This document shows positions 33,724 to 46,100 of a stretch of DNA of 64,000 nt, in pieces (within the stretch, counting starts at the first letter, position 1; every line of letters starts with the position of its first letter). Below the pieces are notes generated by a model. That model was given only the letters and a program-made list of their open reading frames with translations. It searched no databases and had not been told where the DNA came from. A program made the position numbers and the translations under genes. This stretch comes from Meghimatium bilineatum (taxonomy: Eukaryota; Mollusca; Gastropoda; Stylommatophora; Philomycidae), in contig CM067302.1 of assembly GCA_034231615.1 (NCBI GenBank), positions 9,435,603 to 9,499,602 on the forward strand. The letters run 5' to 3'.

Positions 33724-33764
<41 letters not shown>
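33724..33764. repeat. TA dinucleotide microsatellite
   Basis: About 20 TA repeats, ending in a short CACATACATA-type stretch. Confidence 0.95.
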
Positions 33765-33769
<5 letters not shown>

Positions 33770-33924
33770 CATATATATACTCATAAATCACTTTATAATT
33801 ATAATTCAAGTAGAAGCTATCCCGGCCCAGGAGATGTGGTGTAGCAGAGGCCTGACTATTGAGAAACACTGCCATTCAAGGTCAACGTGGTGCAATCATT
33901 ACTGTCAAGCTATAAACCATGATA

Positions 33925-34000
33925 CAATGCTTTCTGTTTTCTGGACTTTATCCTGCTAATCTGCAGAAGTTTGAGAATGAACACAGAAGAGGACAATGCT
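33925..34000 (+). mobile_element. SINE-B, 3' fragment
   Basis: The last 75 or so bases of the family, including GACTTTATCCTGCTAATCTG and GAGAATGAACACAGAAG. Confidence 0.6.
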
Positions 34001-34514
34001 GAATAACAAAAATATAGGGAACATTCGGTAATCCTTCTATGAGCACGACTTAGATGAGAATACAAGTAATGTGACTTTTGATTTGTGACATTGTCATATG
34101 CCCCTTTTGGACAATCTCCAGAAAATATTTTACAGAACTGTCCACTGTATAACACCACAAGAAGAACCCTATGGTCATCTAAAACAAGCTCTACGGCCCT
34201 GTCTCGGGGCTGGTGACCACAGTACAGTTCATTGATATTATATCAGCATCTGATTTCGGCTAAGAATGAGGAAGAATAAGACCTCTGAGCAAAGATTTAG
34301 CAAATTAAGAATTGTTCATGTAGGCAGCGGACTTCCGGTAGTGACGTCCGTTGATGGAGGGTGTTTCTCTAATCAAGTCTGGGTCATTCCGTCGATCGTT
34401 GGATTAATCAACTAACATCGTAAAGTCCAGACCGATTTGTGTAACAGAAGTCAGTTCATTCCAATTCTTTTTTCATTCAAACAAATTATTTTGTGTCAAA
34501 CTGTGTTACAACAT

Positions 34515-34690
34515 CGGATATTTAGGAAGGGGTAGACCAAAAGAAATACTCAGAAGAACAATACTTAGAGAAAGTAAAACAACCAATTTTCTTACTATTC
34601 AAGAACTGCACAGAATAGCTTTGAACAGACAGAATTGACCTCTGCCCTATGCGCAAACTTCAGCGCAAAAGGAAAATGAATGAATGAATG
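34515..34690 (+). mobile_element. LINE 3' fragment (family of 20330-20745)
   Basis: It shares AGAAGAACAATACTTAGAG and the CACAGAATAGCTTTGAACAG stretch with 20590-20700, with a small deletion, and ends at a GAATGAATGAATG tail. Confidence 0.65.
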
Positions 34691-34924
34691 TAGGCAGCAG
34701 AAGTGCCAGATTGAGAAGAGTCTATAACTAATAAGTTACAAGAACTATCAATATGCATACACTTTCTGCTGAAAGTGATTGAGCACATATATAAAATTCA
34801 CTGGTGTGCAGTGATGTCCGTTCGGCTAATCCAGAGATGTGCAGTAGATGTTCTCAGTATGAGCACGGCTCTGGGTGTAATATCTAATTCAATAATCTAA
34901 TAATAACTTTTTATACTTCCAATA

Positions 34925-35225
34925 CTACATGGTCTCCATTCAAGGCCAACTCCTTGAAGTGGAGACAAGGCTTTGTCCAATAACAGGCTGGAAACTAAGA
35001 TTAGTTGGGCCATCTCCTACAAAGCAACACCACAATTCTGCACAAGCAAACATAGTTCTGAGGTACCAGGTAGAGAGACGCATCAGCAACCATGGTATCA
35101 TGCAACACGACTAGACAACATCTTCACAACAACATGGTTTTCTGCTAAAAAGTGGAGGGAGAATTTAGCAGTGGCAATGAATGTTTCCTTGTCATAGCAA
35201 CTGCTGCCAGGTAACTGAGTGGATT
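34925..35225 (+). repeat. Dispersed repeat family RepE
   Basis: Shares CCTTGAAGTGGAGAC, GGAAACTAAGATTAG, CAACCATGGTATCA and AACATCTTCACAACA with 54880-55090, and a short part with 63484-63560. It has no recognisable coding or termini. Confidence 0.6.
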
Positions 35226-35639
35226 TAAACTCTTTCCCCACCGAACTGATATGTCCGTTTTGATTTCCATCTATCACAAATAGATCAGTTACATTTCGTG
35301 GTTCTCTAAAACTAATCATGTTTATGAACAACATTGCAAAATACATTTTTGTTTTGGTCACATTGAAGTGTGTTAGTATGGAATCAGTGACTGTTGTGAC
35401 TTAATGTACAATTTTTTGTTTCATATTTTATGTATTGCTTATGTCGTCATTTAGAAAAATGTAAATAACTTCATTAAAATGGACATAAATTCATCAAATA
35501 ATGTGTTTAATAAAGATAAATTGATACTTTTGTGTAAATATTCTAGAAAAATGGATATCAATGTCTCTAACCGTGGATACATTTATGTGAGTGACAAAAT
35601 GTATGCTAATAATTAACTTAATTTATTTTGTATTTTACT

Positions 35640-35805
35640 AACTCTAACCTTGTGAAAGACCATGTAAAAGATGGATCACAGAAATCAAAGAAGCCACAGG
35701 AACAAGCTTATGAACATCATACACAAGAAGGCCATCTCCAACGAACTCTTCCACCCCTGACATCGCAAGGCACACAAGGGCAACAACGTATAGATAGATA
35801 GAACC
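35640..35805 (+). mobile_element. LINE 3' end with TAGA tail
   Basis: Encodes RWITEIKEATGTSL and ends CGTATAGATAGATAG. It is the same terminus as the inverse copy at 4480-4650. Confidence 0.65.
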
Positions 35806-35874
35806 TTGTGAAATAATTAAATATCATCAATACACTTATTCATATTCTATAACCAATTCCCTTTACAATGATAT

Positions 35875-36345
35875 TCATTCATTTTCCTTTTGCGCTGAAG
35901 TTAGCGCGTAGGGCAGAGGTCAGATCTCTCCAATTCTGTCTGTTCAAAGCTATTCTGTGTAGTTCTTGAATAGTATGAATATTGATTGTTTTACTCTCTC
36001 TAAGTATTGTTCTTCTGCGTGTTTCTTTAGTCTACCCCTGGCTCTTTTGCCTGTAGGTATCCATTCAAGAGATTGGTGGTGTATTCTGTTGATGTCTGTG
36101 CGTAGGACATGCCTGATGTAGGACCAACAGCGTTTTCTGATAACATCTGTGATGAAGTGTTGATGTTTCTCTGATTTTATCATTCGATTTGAATTCACTC
36201 CAATGGGTGTTAGTTATCCTACGAAGACATTTGTTCTCGAAACTCAGTAATTTCTTTTCTGAAGATAAAGAGCTTTTCTAGCTCTCACATCCATATGATA
36301 GCATCGGAAAAACGCAGGAATTAAATAAGTGCATTTTCGTGCGTG
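35875..36345 (-). mobile_element. LINE C-terminal fragment (family of 20330-20745)
   Basis: Minus-strand translation gives FITDVIRKRCWSYIRHVLRT, HHQSLEWIPTGKRARGRLKK and an (ATGAATG)-type 3' end at 35875-35890. Confidence 0.7.
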
Positions 36346-36779
36346 TGCTGATTGACTGACTTCCAGATATTAGACAGTCTGTTAAAGGCACTTGATATAC
36401 ATGCAGACATTATTTATAATGATTATGTTGTGAGGTGATACAATGAAAAAGAATTGGAGTAAAGATTTTCTACACCTGAAAATTAATTTGGTCCAAACCT
36501 AAAAATAATTAAGTCTGTTAAGAATTAAATTTTCCTTTCACAAGATATAAACCTGGTTTGTAACTTGATATGAAAGTTAACTGTCATGTTTGTGAGACGG
36601 AGGTTATAACCGTTCGGTTACATAAACATTATGATAACATGAAATGATATACAACATAAATGGTACACAGAATATAGAGATAAAAATAAGTGTATAAACA
36701 ATCAAAATAATAGAGACATTAGGATCGTGGGGATGTCACACTGGAGATATCAGCACACAAAAAAACCCTCCAAACATCT

Positions 36780-36965
36780 CGGGCATTCAACAGAGTGTAG
36801 AAAAATTATGTTATCATTTCAGGATTTTCTTTTGTCTCTTCTCCTTCCACCCTCACCTGATCCTTGCAAAATAGTTTAAGAAAGTGAGTAGTGTCTCATT
36901 ACATGTCCGAACCAAACATGTTCACGCCATTTCAACAACTGCCAAAAGTGATTCTTGATATTCTG
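36780..36965 (-). mobile_element. Decayed LINE 3' segment
   Basis: It is similar to 55745-55895 plus 56186-56240 and to 32060-32150, sharing AGGATTTTCTTTTGTC and ACATGTCCGAACCA. It looks like the GHVxRHE-coding region of a LINE in reverse orientation. Confidence 0.45.
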
Positions 36966-37418
36966 AAAGTTTGTTTATTTGCTGCCGAACATACATATTT
37001 GTTTTGTGTTCCATATAACTAATTGCTAACAAATGTCTATAGCACTTCTATTCAAAAGCTCCATGTATAGGATACAGTAGAGAGACATGATCAGGCAACA
37101 AAAAAACAAAATCAAATAATAAACATGGTATAATAGAGTTAAGATCAATGTGCTTGAACACCGGTTTTCAAACTAACCTGATGATTAATAATGTCAAAAA
37201 TAAGGTAACTTCAAGTTTGATAGTTGTTTAACAAGTAACAAATGTTATGTTATATATATAAATATAATAAAAGCAATGGTACTTTTACTGTTTAATGGGA
37301 ATATAAATTGTGCTTTCATGTGGCTAGAAAGTCATTTTTTAGGTATACCTTTCTGCCAATAGTCAACACTTTCAACACAACATCAATTTCTATAGGGTAA
37401 AATACTCAGACCAAAGAG

Positions 37419-37612
37419 AGATTTTAGGGAAGGCCTAAATCTTCCTTTCAGGGAAGGCCTAAATCTTCCTTTCAGGGAAGGCCTAAATCTCCCTTTTAGG
37501 GAAGGCCTAAATCTTCCTTTTAGGGAAGGCCTAAATCTTCCTTTTAGGGAAGGCCTAAATATTCCTTTTAGGGAAGGCCTAAATCTTCTTTTTAGGGAAG
37601 GCCTAAATTGAG
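37419..37612. repeat. 24-bp minisatellite, 8 units
   Basis: Unit AGGGAAGGCCTAAATCTTCC plus TTTT; each unit holds the palindrome AGGCCT. A minus-strand frame of RPSLKGRF repeats is a by-product. Confidence 0.93.
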
Positions 37613-37654
37613 AAACAAATAACATTATGAGACTACTTGAATTAATTTCGTCCG

Positions 37655-37940
37655 TGTTTTCCCGGGGCCCAAAAGGGAAGAAAAGCAACAATGCTTACCT
37701 TCCATGCATGTTGTAAGACATGACTAAGGAGGTTATGAGGTGAAGTTGGCTGTTTAATCCCATATAGGGTCAAATTGACTGAAAAACCATACTGAAGTCA
37801 GATGTATCAGGACAAAAGACACAGATATCTCAGCAAAGCTGTAAACAATGACACACCACATTTTGTTCTCCGGGCTACAGCCTGTTTTTTTAAAAAAGGA
37901 GATTGAGAATGAACACAGAAGAGGAGGACACATCTCAAAA
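37655..37940 (+). mobile_element. SINE-B, old diverged copy
   Basis: Starts CCGGGGCCCAAAAGGGAAG, contains GACTAAGGAGGTTATGAG and CATATAGGGTCA, and ends GAATGAACACAGAAGAGG. It has several substitutions compared with the copy at 38018. Confidence 0.75.
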
Positions 37941-38017
37941 GCTACATGGCTGAATTCATGTTGTGAACACAGCTGATGACGCCCATTTGATGCCAGTTTG
38001 TATGTGCTAAAAGGTTA

Positions 38018-38292
38018 CTAGCCCGTGTGTTGCCGGGACCCGAAAGGGGAGCAAAGAATAGCAACAATGTTTACCTTTGCATGTCATAAAAGGCGACTAA
38101 GGAGGTTATGGGATGGAGTTGGCTGTACCATCCCATATAGGTCCAGTGACCCAAAGCCATGCTGAAGTCGGATGTGTCAGGTCGAAAGGCGCAGATATCG
38201 CAGCAATGCTGTAAACCATGACACAACGCATTCCGTTCTTCGGACTACATCCTTCTAATATGCAGGAGTTTGAGAACGAACGCAGAAGATAA
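38018..38292 (+). mobile_element. SINE-B copy
   Basis: A near-consensus copy: CCCGTGTGTTGCCGGGACC, AAAGGCGACTAAGGAGG, CAGGTCGAAAGGCGCAG, ending GAACGAACGCAGAAG. Confidence 0.85.
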
Positions 38293-38294
38293 TG

Positions 38295-39635
38295 TTACTA
38301 ATCTTCAGTATAGATTTCATCCGAATCGTTTCCCTTGATCTCTGTTTAAAAAAAAATAAAACTCTTGGTTGTTCCCCTTGTTCTGTTATATTCATTTCTA
38401 ATTACAGTATTGTTTCACTACATTTGTATGCCCACTAAACAGGGAAGTACCTAATCAACTCATGTCTTACAACAATTAAAAACAATCCGAAAAATTCTAC
38501 ATGTGTTGGATTAGATGTTCCTTGAAGTATGAGAATGAGAATTGCATTGACTCATCGCTCGATTGCATCACTGGATGTGATAAAGTTCAAGAGATCTATC
38601 CGTGTTGCTATTCCAAAGATCATCTGTTTAGTTTCCACTTTTCCATCCACACCATCTGTATGATAAAGTCAAGAACAGAATGCAGTTACAATTTTATGTG
38701 GCAGCAACGATGATGATGATAAAACACATAGGGATACTCCATAGATAGAGTTTGTCTCTCTTTATGCTAGTCTAATGCGCACTCACTTAGCCTGAGGCTT
38801 AATTTTTACTAGCAGACGGCATGTGCCTCCCCATTGCACAAAGGATGCAAGAGCAATATTGCTCATAATTCATGGGGATAGAAACAAACACAACCAAAGC
38901 AAATAAACTAAGTATATGTATAAACTAAGTACATATGAAGACTGTCCATGGAAACTTCATATCCAGTCATACAAGCTACCCTGTTATATGGATGCAATCA
39001 GGGTTGCCACATTAGATATTTCATGGCCAAATTTAACAAATATTACTATTTATTTATTTGTTGTAATTTGTGTGTGTAATTATACACATAGAAAGACAGA
39101 CACAACAACTCATATACATAGCAACACATGCAGACACACCTGCATGCAGAGGGTCTCACTAGTAGTCAAATGATCTTAAATCATGAACATGGTCCTGGCA
39201 ATGTGTACATGGTTCCCAAACTATGAACAGGTGACTCATGGGATGTGGTGAAATGCAACTCTTTGCACAACAAAACAATTTCCTGGGAGAGCCCAGAATC
39301 AGAAAAATATGTTAGTCCTGCATAACTGGAGAGTCCACTTGTATGGCGGAGAATGTATAGCTGACTTCTCCGTTAATTTGAGTGACCATGGTCCAGAGTT
39401 AGGTTGCTACGGACACCTGACAAGAACGGATGTTTGGCAGGGGAAATAAAGATGACTCCAACTCTGTATATTGCGGGAATGTAGAAAAGCAACAAAACTC
39501 TTAGAATTTACCCCTTCTGAACAAGAGTTAGATTTCTAGGAATGAAATATAGCTCTTGAGAAACCTCTCCATTACACATAGGAAGTACGAGATAAACACT
39601 CATAATTACTGGGGATTGAAACAACAGCAACAAAC
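38295..39635. other. Expected site of the last CBS exon, none found
   Basis: Reading the minus strand by eye shows no FGVVT.IDLL-type segment. The region has only short ORFs and a few repeat traces. Confidence 0.45.
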
Positions 39636-39639
39636 ACAC

Positions 39640-40024
39640 ATAGAAACTCGTTCTCAAGACACATTAAGCAACAGATACTAAAGACACATATAGCAACTCA
39701 TACTCAAGACACATATAGCAACTCGTACTAAAGACACATATAGCAACTTGTACTCAAGACACATATAGTAACTCGTACTCAAGACACATATAGTAACTCG
39801 TACTCAAGACACATATAGCAACTCATACTCAAGATTCATATAGCAACTCGTACTCAAGACACATATAGCAACTCATACTCAAGACACATATAGCAACTTG
39901 TACTCAAGATACATATATCAACTCGTACTCAAGACACATATAGCAACTCATTATCAAGACACATATAGCAACTCATACTCAAGACACATATAGCAACTCA
40001 TACTCAAGACACATATAGCAACTT
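39640..40024. repeat. 25-bp minisatellite abutting the CBS exon J donor
   Basis: Unit CAAGACACATATAGCAACTC plus GTACT, about 15 units. The last partial unit reads AGCAACTTAC, the complement of the exon J donor GTAAGT. Confidence 0.92.
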
Positions 40025-40026
40025 AC

Positions 40027-40111
40027 ACTGTCTCTGATTATGAACAACTAGCACAAAGTGATCCGTGTCTAACATTCTCGATAGTTGCCCAAGGGATGTA
40101 TCCATTCGGAT
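40027..40111 (-). CDS. CBS: CBS exon J (second CBS domain, start)
   Basis: The 85-bp exon reads [20 protein letters not shown] then LVVHNQRQ and one base. It starts after CTACAG and ends at GTAAGT. The donor is immediately followed by a 25-bp minisatellite (39640-40024). The segment that should follow (FGVVTxIDLL-type) was not found in the remaining sequence. Confidence 0.9.
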
Positions 40112-43100
40112 CTGTAGAAACATGAAAGACACACAAAATAAGGACCGGATATGTATGTACATCTCGTATGATTCTATAAACAAAGCTTATATAAATTAAC
40201 AATATTTCAAAGCACATTTCAAGTAAGTGAAACTTAAACATGCCAGTATATAGCTCATCACAAACTATTCCATGCATATTGGACATTACAAACTAACCAT
40301 GATCTATTGGACATTACAAACTAGCCACCATCTATTGGACATTACAAACTAACCATGATCTATTGGACATTACAAACTAGCCACCATCTATTGGACATTA
40401 CAAACTAACCCGCCTATTGGACTTCAGAAACTAGCCAACATCTATTGGACATTACAAACTAACCATGATCTATTGGACATTACAAACTAGCCACCATCTA
40501 TTGGACATTACAAACTAACCATGATCTATTGGACATTACAAACTAGCCACCATCTATTGGACATTACAAACTAACCCGCCTATTGGACTTCAGAAACTAG
40601 CCAACATCTATTGGACATCACAAACTAACCATGATCTATTGGACATTACAAACTAGCCACCATCTATTGGACATCACAAACTAACCATGATCTATTGGAC
40701 ATTACAAACTAACCACCATCTATTGGACATTACAAACTAGCCACTATCTATTAGACATCACAAACTAGCCACTATCTATTGGACATTACAAACTAACCAC
40801 CACCTATTGGACATCACAAACTAACAACCATTTATTGGACATCACAAACTAGCCACTATCTATTGGACATCACAAACTAACCACCACCTATTGGACATCA
40901 CAAACTAACAACCATTTATTGGACATCACAAACTAGCCACTATCTATTGGACATCACAAACTAACCACCACCTATTGGACATCACAAACTAACCACCACC
41001 TATTGGACATCACAAACTAACAACCATTTATAGGACATCACAAACTAGCCACTATCTATTGGACATCACAAACTAACCACCATGTATTGGACATCACAAA
41101 CTAAACACCATCTATTAGACATCACAAACTAACCACCATCTATTGGACATCACAAACTAACCACCATCTATTGGACATTACAAACTAACCACCATCTATT
41201 GGACATCACAAACTATATGATATGATATGAACACAGAGAAAGTAGTAGGCACTGATATGAACACAGAGAAAGTAGTAGACGCTGATATGAACACAGAGAA
41301 AGTAGTAGACGCTGATATGAACACAGAGAAAGTAGAAGGCGCTGATATGAACACAGAGAAAGTAGTAGACGCTGATATGAACACAGAGAAAGTAGTAGAC
41401 GCTGATATGAACACAGAGAAAGTAGTAGACGCTGATATGAACACAGAGAAAGTAGTAGATGCTTATATGAACACAGAGAAAGTAGTAGACGCTGATATGA
41501 ACACAGAGAAAGTAGTAGACACTGATATGAACACAGAGAGAATAGTAGTCGACATGAACAGAGAAAAATAGTAGACATTGACATGAACAGAGAGAAAAGA
41601 GTAGACGCTGATATGAACAGAAAGAAATGAGTAGATACTGACATGAGCACAGAGAAAAGAGTAGACACTCAGAAAATTAAAATAACCACACCTGTTTGAA
41701 CTGCTTGTACATAACAGTAGACACTGGGTCACTGCGTTTAACTTTATTTTTCACAATTTTTGCCATCATATTGCCAACTGTTACCATTCCCAGAATGCAG
41801 CTGGAATAAACAAGAACAATGCAATCTAACAATAAAATATAATAAGCAGGGAACAAAAAAGGGCAAACAAAATGAAGTATCATACTTTTAACCTGTGTTC
41901 TTTGCATTTTTTTGTTAGATTTGCCACTCACGTTTCTTGGTTATTACATGTTTGTACGTGGTTATTACATGTTTGTACGTGGTTATTACATGTTTGTACT
42001 TGGTTATTACATGTTTGTACTTGGTTATTACATGTTTGTACTTGGTTATTACATGTTTGTACTTGGTTATTACATGTTTGTACTTGGTTATTACATGTTT
42101 GTACGTGGTTATTACATGTTTGTACGTGGTTATTACATGTTTGTACTTGGTTATTGCATGTTTGTACTTGGTTATTGCATGTTTGTACTTGGTTATTGCA
42201 TGTTTGTACTTGGTTATTACATGTTTGTTCTTGGTTATTACATGTTTGTACTTGGTTATTACATGTTTGTACTTGGTTATTACATGTTTGTACTTGGTTA
42301 TTTCATGTTTGTACTTGGCTCACAAATTTTGTTGTTCTGTTTCATTTTATTTCCCATGTTTGTTCATTACAAATTCTGCCGAAGACGGATGTGTCGGGTC
42401 ATTGGCGTAAATAACATGGTGACACAACGCATTTCCATTCTCTGGACTACATCCAGCTGGAAATCTAGTGGGACCATGGTCCTGCTAGATCCAGTGGGAG
42501 TATGAGAATGAACCCTGAAGAAGAAGTTCATTACAAATGTTTCAAAATGTGTTTTTCGGTTCATTTTCAAACTCCCACTGGATCTCTCTTGTAGCAGCAC
42601 AATAGTTCTTCCAGATTTCCAGCAGGATGTAGTCACTGAAATGCGTTGTGTTGCTGTTTGATTTGTGCCAATGGCCTGACACATCTGACTTCGGAGTGGT
42701 AACTGACACATTCAGTGTTTTCAGTGCCTACAGATTCAGACATTTTTTATAATTTTTGTTTGTTTTTTTGTTTGCTTGTAATCTTTATTACTTTCTCACA
42801 TGTCTGGTAGCACAAACAAAACGTACAGAAATATATGCAGAATTCAATTCTTTATTTATATGTACAAATATTATTTAAATATCTCTAACAACAAAAAGTT
42901 ATTGCTTTTAAAACAACCCGCCCGTGTGTTGCCGGGCCCGAAAGGGGAGCAAAGCAACACTGTTTACCTTCTACACATGTCGTAAAAGGCGACTAAGGAG
43001 GTTATGGGACGGAGTTGGCTGTTCCTTCGCATATAGGGTCAGTGACCCAAAGCCATGCTGAAGTCAGATGTGTCAGGCTGAGAGGCGCATATATTGCAGC

Positions 43101-46100
43101 AATGCTGTAATCCATGGCACAACGCATTCTGTTCTCCGGACTAGATCTTGCTAATCTGCAGGAGTTTGAGAATGAACGCAGAAGAAGAAGAAACAACAAC
43201 CAACTGTTGCGCAACATTTCGACAAAAAAATTCACTGCGGGAGAGAATATTATGTAATTGTAAACTAGCGTGCTTAAGGTTAAAATCTGTGCAGATTACC
43301 CTGTTTCATCAACCACTGGAACTTGATCAAAGCCTTCTTTGTTAAGTAGATCAAGGGTGTCCTGGATTGTGACTGTTGGCATTACAGTCAATGGAACTAA
43401 CAGATTCAGTGCACTCACATTCAAGCTCCACCACCTGTAAAAGAAAAGTGTAGACAAAAAATTATTTCAAATGATAACCAAGAAAATTTAAAAACCCATA
43501 TTTTTTTAATAAAGGTCATTTGGTGTTAAATTTCCTAGTAATTATTACTAATGCTGACATTTTTTTTAAAAATCACACATGCAGGTATTGATGGAAACAT
43601 TTTGTTAAAAAATATTTTAATAATACAAATTATTGGGTTTTTGGGGTTATTTTTTTGTTTGGTGAAATATCCATATCTAGAATTAATATCTAGACACTTA
43701 TATTTGAGTAAATCAAGAATTAAAATCTAGACACATTTTAAACTATTTAAAAAAATTATGTATGTGCCTAGATATTAAATCTAGATGCACACAAATATAA
43801 GTGTCTAAATCTTTATTCTAGATGTACACAAATATAAGTGTCTAAATCTTTATTCTAGATGCATACAAATATAAGTGTCTAAATCTTTATTCTAGATGCA
43901 TACAAATATAAGTGTCTAGACCTTAATCCTAGATGTACACAAATATTCTTCTTCTTCTGCGTTCGTTCTCAAACTCCTGCAGATTAACAGGATGTAGTCC
44001 GGAGAACGGAATGCATTGTGTCATGGTTTACAGAAGTGCTGCGATATCTGTGCATTTCGGCCTGACACATCCGACTTCAGCATGGCTTTGGGTCACTGAC
44101 CCTATATGGGATAGCCAACTCCATCCCATAACCTCCTTAGTCGCCTTTTACAACATGCGTGGAAGGTAAACAGTGTTGTTATTCTTTGCTCCCCTTTTGC
44201 ACAGTATTTATTCTTGATATATACAAATACAAGTGTCTAGATCTTTAATTTTCACCAAAGACGGATGTGTCGGACCATGGGCAAAAATAATATGGCAACA
44301 AAATGCATTTCCATTATCTGGACTACATCCCACTGGAAATCTAGTAGGACCATGGTTCGGCTACAAGAGTGATCCAGTGGGAGTTTGAGAATGTGTCCTG
44401 ATAGAAGAGTGATCCAGTGGCAGTTTGAGAATGTGTCCTGATACAAGAGTGATCCGGTGGGAGTTTGAGAATGTGTCCTGATACAAGAGTGATCCAGTGG
44501 GAGTTTGAGAATGTGTCCTGATACAAGAGTGATCTAGTGGGAGTTTGAGAAATGTGTCCTGATACAAGAGTGATCTAGTGGGAGTTTGAGAATGTGTCCT
44601 GATACAAGAGTGATCCAGTGGGAGTTTGAGAATGAACGGTGAAGAAGACGATCTTTATTCTTGATGTACACAAATTGAATGAGCATCAGACTGCAGTAAA
44701 ACTGCACCACATGATGTAAATATTTATAAAAATATAAAAAAGGTTAAATTTAACTCTTACATAGAACTTTACACAGATTCTGTGTCGATCCTGTGTATTG
44801 TTCTACTTAAATTTAACTCATACATAGAACTTTACACAGATTCTGTGTCGATCCTGTGTATTGTTCTACATAAATTTAACTCTTACATAGAACTGAACAC
44901 AGATTCTGTGTCGATCCTGTGTATTGTTCTGCATAAAAACTGCTATTTATCTTTTTAAAATATAATTTAAAATATTCATTTATTCTAGATGTAAATGTTC
45001 AAACAGTAAGAGAAAACATAGCAATGAAAATGTTACTTACCATCCTTTTGAAGGCTCAGTTAATTTTTCGTGTTCCAGGAAATCTCTCTGGCTCATCCAA
45101 TCATCGCTTAAGAACTTTGACCTGAGAAAGATATAGGTTATGACGTCAATAACAGGTTAGAGGACGGAGACAAAAATAGCAAACCACACAGCAAGACAAA
45201 ACATCTGTAGGAATATTTGACCAAATAAATCCATGAACAAAATATTAAAACAACATGCCTGTAAAATAAGCAATCAGGCTATCATCAAGAATTATGCCAG
45301 GTTAAATAGGCATAGCTGTCAACTTATTTTCATAAATTCATATTTTGTAAAATTTATATGTGTATTCTTATAAAAATGTCCGTATTAGCAATAATAACTG
45401 AAAACTTCCCCTTCCGCAGTAACTTTTTTCTTCCCATCGATACATGCATGCAAGATAACAATGTCCGTATTAGTATAATGAATGAAATTTAATACCAATC
45501 CCTCCCCCCCTTTTTTCAGTATGTGTAATGTGAAATACAGATCGCCGTAAATCTGTATCAATACGGAATATCTGTTCCAGTTAACACCTATGCATAGGTT
45601 ATTGTTGATAGGTGATTGTTGATCTCCAAAATATTCAATTCACAACACTATTATCACTAATGATTCGCACTTATCACTGATGACTCTCACTTATCACTTC
45701 TTCTTCTGCGTTCGTTGTCAAACTCCTGCAGATTAGCAGGATGTAGTCCGGAGAACGGAATGCATTGTGTCATGGTTTACAGCATTGCTGCAATATCTGC
45801 ACCTTTTAGCCACACATCCGACTTCAGCATGGCTCTGGGTTACTGACCCTATACGGGATGGGACAGCCAACTCCATCCCATAACCTCCTTAGTCGCCTTT
45901 TACGACATGTGTGGAAGGTAAACAGTGTTGTTATTCTTTGCTCCCCTTTCGGGCCCTGGCAACACACAGGCGACTCTCACTTATCACGGATGACTCTCAC
46001 TTATCACGGATGACTCTCACTTATCACTGATGACTCTCACTTATCACTGATGACTCTCACTTATCACCAATACTCTCACTTATCACCATGCCATGATATC

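Noticed and set aside
35098-35361. An 87-residue minus-strand ORF considered as the last CBS exon
   Set aside because: Its sequence does not match CBS domains, and half of it overlaps the dispersed RepE repeat.
40266-41215. Regular repeats that might suggest a CRISPR array
   Set aside because: Units are head-to-tail minisatellite copies with no unique spacers of fixed length, in an animal intron.
41912-42505. Long plus-strand frames with YYMFVLG, WLLHVCT and VITCLYL repeats resembling membrane proteins
   Set aside because: All three frames of a 21-bp array are open at once, the hallmark of a simple tandem repeat rather than a protein.
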